Shown here: positions 1 through 5,501 of the stretch, in pieces
Layout: each line of letters begins with the position of its first letter
Numbering within the stretch: the first letter of the stretch is position 1
Origin: Candidatus Falkowiibacteriota bacterium
GTDB lineage: Bacteria; Patescibacteriota; Patescibacteriia; Patescibacteriales; JALSMD01
Assembly (NCBI GenBank): GCA_026987855.1
Contig: JALSMD010000119.1
Span: 1 to 7,547, forward strand
Reading direction: 5' to 3'
Length of the DNA stretch: 7,547 bases
Notes under the pieces: generated by a model
The model's input: only the letters and a program-made list of their open reading frames with translations
What the model was told of the DNA's origin: nothing
Database searches by the model: none
Position numbers and translations under genes: made by a program

Positions 1-1303
1 CAACATGAATTTCTACACTGGTTTGATTGTCAGCAGCTGTAGAAAAAATTTGTGATTTAGAAGTAGGGATAGTGGTATTACGTTCTATAATTGGTGTGGC
101 TACTCCGCCTAAAGTTTCAATTCCTAAAGTTAGAGGAGTGACATCTAAAAGCAACACATCCTTAACATCACCTTGAAGTACACCTGCTTGTACTGCTGCC
201 CCGATAGCTACTACTTCATCTGGATTAACGCTCATATTCGGTTCTTTGCCAAAAAACTCTTTAACCTTTTGTTGTACTAAAGGCATTCTAGTCATACCAC
301 CTACTAAGATGACTTCATCAATATCTTCTACTTTATATCCGGCATCCTCTAAAGCCTTTTTGCAAGGTTCTATTGTCTTTTCTACTAAATCCATTACTAA
401 TTCTTCTAGTTTGGCGCGAGTTAACTTCATAACTAAGTGCTTAGGACCATCTGGGCCAGTAGTAATAAAAGGTTGATTTATTTCAGTTTCCATTACAGTA
501 GATAATTCAATTTTTGCTTTTTCAGCTGCTTCTTTTATTCTTTGCAAGGCTAAACTATCTTTTGACAGATCAATGCCATGCTCTTTTTTGAATTCATCAA
601 TAATCCAATTGATTATTCTTTGATCAAAATCTTCACCACCTAAATGAGTATCGCCGTTAGTAGATTTAACTTCTACTGTATCCTCAGAAATATCTAAGAT
701 AGAAACATCAAAAGTACCTCCCCCTAAATCATAAACAGCTATTTGTTGACCTTTTTTCTTATCAAAACCATAAGCTAAAGCTGCTGCTGTAGGCTCATTA
801 ATAATACGTTTTACCTCGAGACCTGCGATACGACCAGCATCTTTAGTAGCTTGTCTTTGAGAATCATCAAAATAAGCTGGTACAGTAATAACAGCTTCTG
901 TTATCTTTTCTCCCAATTTTGCTTCTGCATCAGCCTTTAATTTAGATAAAATCATGGCAGAGATTTCTTGAGGGGTATACTCTTTTCCTCCCATTACCAC
1001 CTTAACACCTTCTCCAGCTTGAACTATTTTATATGGCACTGTTTTAATATCTCTTTGCACTTCTTCGTCTGTAAAACGACGGCCAATTAATCTCTTAACA
1101 GCAAAAATGGTATTCTCAGGATTAGTTACCGCTTGACGTTTAGCAGCTTGACCTACTAAACGTTCACCATTTTTAGAAATTGCGACTACTGAAGGTGTGG
1201 TACGATTACCTTCTGCATTTTCTAAAATTTTTGGTTGTCCGCCTTCCATAATAGCCATTGCGCTATTAGTAGTTCCCAAATCTATACCTAATATTTTTCC
1301 CAT
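1..1303 (-). CDS. dnaK: Molecular chaperone DnaK (Hsp70), 3' end cut by window edge
   Basis: DnaK is the cytoplasmic ATP-driven Hsp70 chaperone; it binds exposed hydrophobic peptides and cycles with DnaJ and GrpE. An uninterrupted frame of 434 codons runs from an ATG at 1303 to base 1 with no stop, so about two thirds of a usual 600-640 residue protein is present. Visible marks are the N-terminal phosphate loop IDLGTTNS (7-14), VKRLIGRRF with the catalytic Lys at residue 70, NEPTAAALAYG, DLGGGTFD (192-199), VILVGGMTRMP, and the interdomain linker DVLLLDV (382-388), followed by the start of the substrate-binding domain (TPLTLGIETLGG). The nucleotide-binding domain is therefore complete; most of the peptide-binding domain and lid are outside. 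The gene follows the coiled-coil membrane gene after 58 nt, nearly all of it a hairpin. No Shine-Dalgarno motif precedes the ATG. It is probably the last or next-to-last gene of the CIRCE-controlled operon; dnaJ may follow outside the window. Confidence 0.98.
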   Translation of the reverse strand, partial: MGKILGIDLGTTNSAMAIMEGGQPKILENAEGNRTTPSVVAISKNGERLVGQAAKRQAVTNPENTIFAVKRLIGRRFTDEEVQRDIKTVPYKIVQAGEGVKVVMGGKEYTPQEISAMILSKLKADAEAKLGEKITEAVITVPAYFDDSQRQATKDAGRIAGLEVKRIINEPTAAALAYGFDKKKGQQIAVYDLGGGTFDVSILDISEDTVEVKSTNGDTHLGGEDFDQRIINWIIDEFKKEHGIDLSKDSLALQRIKEAAEKAKIELSTVMETEINQPFITTGPDGPKHLVMKLTRAKLEELVMDLVEKTIEPCKKALEDAGYKVEDIDEVILVGGMTRMPLVQQKVKEFFGKEPNMSVNPDEVVAIGAAVQAGVLQGDVKDVLLLDVTPLTLGIETLGGVATPIIERNTTIPTSKSQIFSTAADNQTSVEIHV

Positions 1304-1315
1304 ATATTTTTGATT

Positions 1316-1354
1316 CTGCTTTTAATAGAGACAAAAAGTCACTATTAAAAGCAG
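1316..1354 (-). promoter_or_regulatory. Hairpin in the dnaK leader, 12 nt before the ATG
   Basis: CTGCTTTTAATAG (1316-1328) is perfectly complementary to CTATTAAAAGCAG (1342-1354), a 13-bp stem. Beyond one A/A mismatch, GAC/GTC adds three more pairs around a 5-nt loop. The hairpin starts 7 nt after the stop of the upstream gene and ends 12 nt before the dnaK ATG, so it fills the intergenic gap. On the transcribed (minus) strand it is followed by AATCAAAAATATATG with no T-run, which argues against a simple terminator. Possible roles are a 5'-end stabiliser after mRNA cleavage, a translational control element, or an RNA thermometer. The structure is seen directly; the role is inference. Confidence 0.6.
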
Positions 1355-1361
1355 TTTATTA

Positions 1362-2210
1362 TTATTTAATTTGAATTGTTTTAATTATTGCAAGGAAGTC
1401 TTTCTCTGGTAGTTTTTTAATATCCTTATCAACAAACACTGCTACGGGATAATCTCCTTTTTCCAACTGAATAAAGGCAAGTAACATATTATCAGCCAAT
1501 TTTACCGGTAAATTATCTGTCTCACTTATGCTGTTTCTATTAAGCAACACAGCCTCTCTTCCTCCTTCTATAGCTATTACTTTCTGAGGTAACACTTCGT
1601 TTTCCTCTTTTTCGCCGTTAACGTAAAACTCTAAATAATATTTGCTTCTTTTTTTATTCAGGTTTAATTCAATAAATTCTTTTGTATTAGTAGCAATATA
1701 TCTTTTGGTAGTACCCCCCAAAACTAAACTAGCATTTTCTGTCCAAGACACATTCCATTTGTCTTTTTCTATAGACCAGTTAACATCTCCCCATACTGCT
1801 GGATATAAGAAGTATAATCCTAGCTCACTATTGTTAAATTCTGTTTTTGCTTGAGATAAAATTCCCAACTTACTTTCCAATTCTTCTTTTTTCTTTTTTA
1901 ATTCTAAGTTTTCTTTTTGTATTTTTTCTACTTTATTTTCCAAAATAGCTATCTTTTTTTCAAAATCTTCTTTAACGCGTCTAGTAACATTTTTTGCTTC
2001 TTTAATATTTTTTTCTTTTACTGAGTTCTGCCAAGCATAAACAATTCCGCCCACTATTGCAGCCAATATTGCCATTGCTAACAAGTTGCTAAATAATGGG
2101 GGTACCGAGCTTAAATTCTTTTTATTCTTTGTAGTTTTTTTAGGTTTTTTTGAGGAAATTTGGTTTGTTTTAGAAGTTTTTTTACTGATATTTACTTTAA
2201 TGTCAGACAT
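1362..2210 (-). CDS. Unrecognised single-pass membrane protein with coiled coil, in the chaperone operon
   Basis: A 282-residue protein I cannot assign to a named family. Residues 1-33 are very rich in Lys, Ser and Thr and look like a disordered basic cytoplasmic tail. Residues about 40-60 form one hydrophobic segment (FSNLLAMAILAAIVGGIVYA). Residues about 63-120 are a charged heptad-like coiled coil (KIAILENKVEKIQKENLEL and so on). From about 128 a beta-rich C-terminal domain begins with LGLYFLYPAVWGDVNWS, which has a YPxxW pattern of the kind found in PsbP-like extracytoplasmic domains; this likeness is weak. The positive-inside rule predicts a cytoplasmic N terminus and an exported C-terminal domain. 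It sits between hsp20 (244 nt upstream) and dnaK (58 nt downstream), on the same strand. The ATG at 2210 is used; no ribosome-binding site is visible. It may be co-transcribed with the chaperones or may have its own promoter in the long leader; the sequence does not decide this. Confidence 0.85.
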   Translation of the reverse strand: MSDIKVNISKKTSKTNQISSKKPKKTTKNKKNLSSVPPLFSNLLAMAILAAIVGGIVYAWQNSVKEKNIKEAKNVTRRVKEDFEKKIAILENKVEKIQKENLELKKKKEELESKLGILSQAKTEFNNSELGLYFLYPAVWGDVNWSIEKDKWNVSWTENASLVLGGTTKRYIATNTKEFIELNLNKKRSKYYLEFYVNGEKEENEVLPQKVIAIEGGREAVLLNRNSISETDNLPVKLADNMLLAFIQLEKGDYPVAVFVDKDIKKLPEKDFLAIIKTIQIK

Positions 2211-2319
2211 AAATTTAAGTTAATTTTAATATAAATTTTGATAGCATTTATTAATATTTATTCGCTAACACGGCACTATATTTATTTTTTACTAATATTT
2301 TATTTAAATATTTGAAACA

Positions 2320-2403
2320 ACATTTATAGATGTTTATTATCTATAAATGTCGCTTTTTTGCTTTCACATTTTAGTGAAAGCAAAAAAGCGAACATCTATA
2401 AAT
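2320..2403 (-). repeat. Nested inverted-repeat array with alternative pairings
   Basis: Three arms share one motif. ACATTTATAGAT (2320-2331) pairs perfectly with ATCTATAAATGT (2339-2350) across a 7-nt loop. The overlapping ATTTATAGATGTT (2322-2334) pairs perfectly over 13 bp with AACATCTATAAAT (2391-2403). Between them lies a perfect 17-bp stem, CGCTTTTTTGCTTTCAC (2351-2367) with GTGAAAGCAAAAAAGCG (2374-2390), around a 6-nt loop. The central stem can form in either state, but the 2320-2334 arm must choose one partner, giving two exclusive folds. It lies between hsp20 and the membrane-protein gene. No clear T-run follows on the minus strand. It could be an RNA switch, a processing or stability element, or a miniature inverted-repeat element. 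Confidence 0.7.
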
Positions 2404-2416
2404 ATTTTTAATCTTT

Positions 2417-2445
2417 GGGGAGAGGAGCAAAACTCCTCCCCCCCC
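2417..2445 (-). other. GC-rich hairpin just after the hsp20 stop codon
   Basis: GGGGAGAGGAG (2417-2427) faces CTCCTC followed by a C-run (2433-2445) across CAAAA. This gives six G-C/A-T pairs, one A/C mismatch, then four G-C pairs. It stands out in an otherwise very AT-rich spacer and begins about 10 nt past the hsp20 stop. On the transcribed strand the next bases are AAAGATTAAAAATA, so no canonical terminator T-run is present. It may act as a 3' stabiliser or pause site for the hrcA-grpE-hsp20 part of the transcript, or as an incomplete terminator allowing some read-through. Confidence 0.5.
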
Positions 2446-2454
2446 TAAACTTAT

Positions 2455-2889
2455 TTATTTTTTCTTAGTTTTAATCTTAATTGTCTTTGGTTTTGCTTCC
2501 GGAGCTTTAGGAATAGTAATTTTTAACACTCCGTCTTCAGCTACTGCACTAGCCTTATCACCTAAAACATGGGTTGGCAACTGAATACTACGATAAAAAC
2601 TACCACGTCTAATCTCTTTGCGATAATAATTTTTGTCCTCTACTTCACTTTTCTTTTCGCTTTCACCTTTAATAGTCAAAACATCATTCTCAATAGAAAC
2701 ATCTACTTTGTTGGGGTCAATGCCAGCCAACTGGGTTTCAACTATAATATTATCTTTGTCTTCATACATATCAATGGCTGGAACAAAACTAGTTTGACCA
2801 CTCCTAGGAACAGGCATAAAATCAGAAAACATTTTTTCCATTTCTTCGAAAGGTTCGAGAAATGGAGACCATTTTATTAGTCCTGGCAT
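2455..2889 (-). CDS. Small heat-shock protein, Hsp20/alpha-crystallin family
   Basis: An ATP-independent holdase of 144 residues that keeps unfolding proteins soluble in oligomeric shells until DnaK can refold them. The N terminus (MPGLIKWSPFLEPFEEMEKMF) is the usual variable arm. The alpha-crystallin domain starts near SFVPAIDMYEDKDNIIVETQL, continues through IENDVLTIKGESE, and carries the family signature FYRSIQLP followed by DGVLKITIPK near the C terminus. The tail contains an I-X-I type motif (IKI) and ends in lysines. The ATG at 2889 was chosen because residue 1 then begins a normal Hsp20 start; extending to the TTG at 2922 adds 11 odd residues encoded inside a palindrome. It lies 86 nt after grpE with the palindrome in between, and is the third gene of the CIRCE operon. 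A weak promoter-like pair (TTGTTT at 2968-2973, TTTAAT at 2945-2950, 17-nt spacing) precedes it but could be chance in such AT-rich DNA. Confidence 0.95.
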   Translation of the reverse strand: MPGLIKWSPFLEPFEEMEKMFSDFMPVPRSGQTSFVPAIDMYEDKDNIIVETQLAGIDPNKVDVSIENDVLTIKGESEKKSEVEDKNYYRKEIRRGSFYRSIQLPTHVLGDKASAVAEDGVLKITIPKAPEAKPKTIKIKTKKK

Positions 2890-2901
2890 ATGTTTATGGC
2901 C

Positions 2902-2933
2902 GTTTACGAGAATTGTTAACAATTCTCGTAAAC
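2902..2933 (-). promoter_or_regulatory. Perfect 32-bp palindrome in the hsp20 leader
   Basis: The half GTTTACGAGAATTGTT (2902-2917) is followed directly by its exact reverse complement (2918-2933), centred on GTTAAC. As DNA it is a perfect dyad that could bind a dimeric repressor. As RNA it folds into a stem of about 14 bp with a tetraloop. Its proximal end is 12 nt before the hsp20 ATG, the same spacing as the hairpin before dnaK. No T-run follows on the minus strand, so it is not a standard terminator. I found no second copy of the sequence in the window. Confidence 0.65.
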
Positions 2934-2975
2934 TAGCATTATGAATTAAAATTCAAATTAGAATTAAAAACAAAA

Positions 2976-3518
2976 TTATTTATCTTTTTTCTTTTTATTT
3001 TCTGGCGCATTCTCTTTATCGTTAACATCTTTATATCTATAAACTACTACTTTTGCTGGGATTATGACCTTATCATGAAGAATATAACCAGGCCTTAACA
3101 CTCGAACAACTATCCCATCCTGTTCTTTGTCTTTTGTGTCTTGACTCTCAATTGCTTCCATAGTTTCATGGGAGAACCTTTCGTTTTCCGCTTTTACTTC
3201 GGAAACACCCATTCCCTCTAAAACTGTTTTAAATTGTTTAACAACATACTTTACACCCTCCAACCAACTGCCTCCTTCCTTGTGATGCTCAACAGCCATT
3301 TTTAAATTATCATAAACTGGCAAAATGTCATGCAAGAATCTTTCAGCAGCATATTTTACAAATTCTTCTTTCTCGCGCGCAGTTTGTTTGAGCAAATTTT
3401 GATAATCAGCTAGGGCACGTTTATAGCACTCTTCTAATTCTTCACACTTTTTTTTCCAATCTTTAATCTCTTTTTTTTGTTTTGATTTATCAACTTGTTG
3501 GTCTTTTTTTTCTGACAT
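2976..3518 (-). CDS. grpE: GrpE, nucleotide-exchange factor for DnaK
   Basis: GrpE is the cytoplasmic dimeric co-chaperone that opens the DnaK nucleotide-binding domain to release ADP. The protein has 180 residues, within the normal range. Its first 60 or so residues are charged and helical (long dimer coiled coil, with KRALADYQNLLKQTAREK at 33-50). It then carries ILPVYDNLKMAVEH (65-78), the four-helix bundle region, and the conserved C-terminal beta domain RPGYILHDKVIIPAKVVV (142-159), which matches the family pattern GY.L..RVIRPA.V.V. The usual H-E-A region reads HETMEAI (117-123). The C terminus is a lysine-rich tail (KKKKDK). The ATG at 3518 begins 1 nt after the hrcA stop, implying tight translational coupling, and no Shine-Dalgarno sequence is visible. 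Confidence 0.97.
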   Translation of the reverse strand: MSEKKDQQVDKSKQKKEIKDWKKKCEELEECYKRALADYQNLLKQTAREKEEFVKYAAERFLHDILPVYDNLKMAVEHHKEGGSWLEGVKYVVKQFKTVLEGMGVSEVKAENERFSHETMEAIESQDTKDKEQDGIVVRVLRPGYILHDKVIIPAKVVVYRYKDVNDKENAPENKKKKDK

Positions 3519-3519
3519 A

Positions 3520-4212
3520 TTATTTACTATTATTTACTTTTTTAAATATATAATTAGCTAAAGAAATATTTTTTTCATAGTCCATTCGTAAAGGACCAAC
3601 AATACCAAACATTCCTTCTTGCTTTTTGCGATAATATTTAACTAAGATTGAGGAGCAAAAAGATCCGAAAGGATTGCCTGTGCCAACAAATACATGTAAA
3701 CCATTTTCAATTTCTTCAAAAATACTATTAATAATTTCATCTAATCTATCAATAATTAAAGAAATATTATAAATTAAATTTTTACGAATAAATTCTGGCT
3801 GGGTTAGAACATTAGAAATACCTGTATAATATAAATTATTTCTATGAAAAGCCCAAAAAACAGCATTTCCAGAAAGATTAGCTAACACTTTAGCTGCTTT
3901 TTTAAAATCTTCTTCATTTAAATTTTGTAATGTTGTATCAAGTATTTCTTTATTTTTTCTGTTTATTTCTTTTAATTTTAAGTTTTCTAAATACAAATTA
4001 TAAGCCTTAGCAGTAGGAATGCGTCCAGCAGAAGTGTGAGGCTGGATTATGTATCCCTCTTCTTCTAATTCAGCCATTTCATTGCGAATTGTAGCTGGAG
4101 AAATGTCAAGCTTATATTTTTCTGCCACTGTTTTTGATCCAACAGGCGCAGCAGTACGAATATGTTCCTTAATGATAATATATAATATTTTCTTTTTTCT
4201 TTTGCTCATCAT
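3520..4212 (-). CDS. hrcA: Heat-inducible transcription repressor HrcA, compact form
   Basis: HrcA is the dimeric repressor that binds CIRCE and falls off under heat stress, with its activity tuned by chaperones. The N-terminal winged helix is well conserved: PVGSKTVAEKY (23-33), SPATIRNEMAELEEEGY (38-54) and PHTSAGRIPT (58-67). The C terminus keeps the family ending, with IVGPLRMDYEKNISLANYI (204-222). The protein has only 230 residues against about 340 in Bacillus-type HrcA. Both ends are intact, so the missing length is internal, most likely the inserted dimerisation domain within the GAF-like region; this is not a simple truncation. Two ATGs stand in tandem (4212 and 4209) and the first is used. 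The gene is first in the operon, directly downstream of a perfect CIRCE, so it should repress its own expression along with grpE, hsp20 and probably dnaK. Confidence 0.96.
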   Translation of the reverse strand: MMSKRKKKILYIIIKEHIRTAAPVGSKTVAEKYKLDISPATIRNEMAELEEEGYIIQPHTSAGRIPTAKAYNLYLENLKLKEINRKNKEILDTTLQNLNEEDFKKAAKVLANLSGNAVFWAFHRNNLYYTGISNVLTQPEFIRKNLIYNISLIIDRLDEIINSIFEEIENGLHVFVGTGNPFGSFCSSILVKYYRKKQEGMFGIVGPLRMDYEKNISLANYIFKKVNNSK

Positions 4213-4245
4213 AAATGATTATTTCTTATTTTTTTCTTTGTTTTT

Positions 4246-4275
4246 ATTTTATCATTATTAGCACTCTCTTGTCAA
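4246..4275 (-). promoter_or_regulatory. Sigma-70-type promoter of the hrcA operon
   Basis: On the minus strand a consensus -35 box TTGACA (4275-4270) is followed after 18 nt by a -10 box TAAAAT (4251-4246), five of six matches to TATAAT. Transcription would start near 4239, giving a leader of roughly 27 nt before the hrcA ATG. An AT-rich stretch lies upstream, including an odd palindrome CTAATAAT-A-ATTATTAG (4281-4297), which may help as an UP-like element. The -35 box is inside the CIRCE spacer, so HrcA and RNA polymerase cannot occupy the site together. Confidence 0.8.
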
Positions 4276-4284
4276 GAGTGCTAA
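4258..4284 (-). promoter_or_regulatory. CIRCE operator (HrcA-binding inverted repeat)
   Basis: TTAGCACTC (4258-4266), a 9-nt spacer and GAGTGCTAA (4276-4284) match the CIRCE consensus in all 18 arm positions with the standard spacing. It lies about 45 nt upstream of hrcA. This is the known target of HrcA, and its place over the promoter marks the whole downstream gene set as the heat-shock operon. Confidence 0.98.
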
Positions 4285-4314
4285 TAATAATTATTAGTCT
4301 CTGCTTTTTTCAAT

Positions 4315-4358
4315 AAAAAACTGTGCTGTACATCTTTATAACAAAAAAACAGCACAGT
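4315..4358 (-). terminator. Rho-independent terminator after murG
   Basis: ACTGTGCTGT (4320-4329) and ACAGCACAGT (4349-4358) form a perfect 10-bp stem with a 19-nt loop. On the minus strand the stem is followed by TTTTTTATTG (4320 downwards). It begins about 18 nt past the murG stop and lies just before the hrcA promoter, so it separates the cell-wall genes from the chaperone operon. The loop is longer than usual, which weakens the call slightly. Confidence 0.75.
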
Positions 4359-4376
4359 AACAAAAAACATCTATTT

Positions 4377-5462
4377 TTATTTTAAAAAATTAATAATAAT
4401 TTCTTTTATCTTGTTAGCGGCATCACTCTTAATAACTGATCTAATACGAGCACTTAATTTTTGTTGCAAAGAATAATTATCTAAAATTTTTTTTATTGTT
4501 TCTACAAAAACAACATCGTCCATCTCCTTCTGATTTAATACTATAGCCGCTTTTTTGTCTTGAAAAACTTTTGCGTTGTCTTCTTGATGAGAATCAGGTA
4601 TCGGAATTAAAATACTCGGTTTAGCAAAAAAAGATAATTCTGTTAAAACCCCCATCCCGCAACGGGAAACAACTACTTCTGCTGCCCTATATGCTAAAGA
4701 CAGTTGTTTTGAGTCTAAAAATTCAAAAACATAATAATTACAATATTCATCTATTTTCTTTTTTTTGCCTTTGCCGGTAATATGTAATATCTGACAAAAA
4801 CTAGAAAGTTTATCTAAATTATTTAATACCAATTTATTGAAAAATTCAGCGCCAGTCCCCCCGCCTATTACCAAACAAACTGGAAAATTCTCTTTTAAGC
4901 CCATCTTTTTCTTAGCTTCGCTTTGACTTAAATTGCATTTAAGAGATCTTCTAACTGGATTTCCTACTAGAATAGCTTTCTTGCCATAATCTTTTAATGA
5001 CTTCTCAAAAGTAACTGTTATTATTTTAGATAAAGGGGCCATTAACTTATTAGCTAATCCCGGGCGAACATCCTGTTGATGTATAATAATTGGCACACGG
5101 CACATCCAAGAAGCATAAGCAAGAGGCACGCTAACAAAAGATCCTGCGCTTAACATTAAATTTGGTTTATATTTCAAAACTAAATATAATGACTCTACAA
5201 ATCCTAAAATAATTTTAAAAATATCTATAAAGTTATTTATAGAAAAATAGCGACGCAGTTTACCGCTATGAATAGAAATAAACCTAATATTTGCATCTTT
5301 AACCATCTTTATTTCTGGCCCCTCTTTAGTGCCAACCCATAAAAAATCAAAATCAGAATCTTCTTTTAATTCTTGGGCAATAGCTAAAAGTGGCGTGACT
5401 GAACCCCCGGTTCCGCCCCCGCTCAAAATAATTTTAATTTTTTGGTTACCTTGTTTTGCCAT
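4377..5462 (-). CDS. murG: MurG, lipid II-forming N-acetylglucosaminyltransferase
   Basis: MurG transfers GlcNAc from UDP-GlcNAc to lipid I at the inner face of the membrane, giving lipid II. The 361-residue length is normal for the family. The N-terminal Rossmann domain begins with the glycine loop SGGGTGGSVTP (14-24). HQQDVRPGLANKL (128-140) corresponds to the family HEQN..PG.. stretch, and VGNPVRR (166-172) closes the first domain. The C-terminal UDP-GlcNAc domain has IGGGTGAEFFN (199-209), SRCGMGVLTEL (266-276) with the conserved Glu at 275, and PIPDSHQEDNA (287-297). The His that normally follows GGTGG is Ser21 here, and HEQN is HQQD. The gene starts at ATG 5462, 39 nt after ftsW, without a visible Shine-Dalgarno sequence. 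It is the last gene before the terminator. Confidence 0.95.
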   Translation of the reverse strand: MAKQGNQKIKIILSGGGTGGSVTPLLAIAQELKEDSDFDFLWVGTKEGPEIKMVKDANIRFISIHSGKLRRYFSINNFIDIFKIILGFVESLYLVLKYKPNLMLSAGSFVSVPLAYASWMCRVPIIIHQQDVRPGLANKLMAPLSKIITVTFEKSLKDYGKKAILVGNPVRRSLKCNLSQSEAKKKMGLKENFPVCLVIGGGTGAEFFNKLVLNNLDKLSSFCQILHITGKGKKKKIDEYCNYYVFEFLDSKQLSLAYRAAEVVVSRCGMGVLTELSFFAKPSILIPIPDSHQEDNAKVFQDKKAAIVLNQKEMDDVVFVETIKKILDNYSLQQKLSARIRSVIKSDAANKIKEIIINFLK

Positions 5463-5501
5463 TAAATAATCTAATAATTAACAACTTAAAAATCATCAAC
5501 T

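Noticed and set aside
246..476. Plus-strand reading frames here and opposite the other genes (for example 1642-1854, 2569-2880, 5629-5913, 6088-6315)
   Set aside because: Each lies antisense to a well-supported minus-strand gene and shows low-complexity, family-less sequence.
1316..1354. Calling the dnaK-leader hairpin a rho-independent terminator
   Set aside because: The transcribed strand has no T-run after the stem; only the opposite strand is followed by T-rich sequence, and no gene there needs a terminator.
2262..2278. A CIRCE-like fragment (GCTAACACGGCACT)
   Set aside because: It resembles rearranged pieces of CIRCE half-sites, but neither the arm order nor the spacing fits the operator.
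2324..2395. A 23-codon minus-strand reading frame (ATG at 2395) lying over the repeat array
   Set aside because: It only reads through inverted-repeat arms, has no ribosome-binding site and no family resemblance; a leader peptide cannot be excluded but is not supported.
2890..2922. An 11-residue N-terminal extension of Hsp20 from a TTG codon
   Set aside because: The extension is encoded within the perfect palindrome and has no Hsp20-like character; the ATG at 2889 gives a normal family N terminus.
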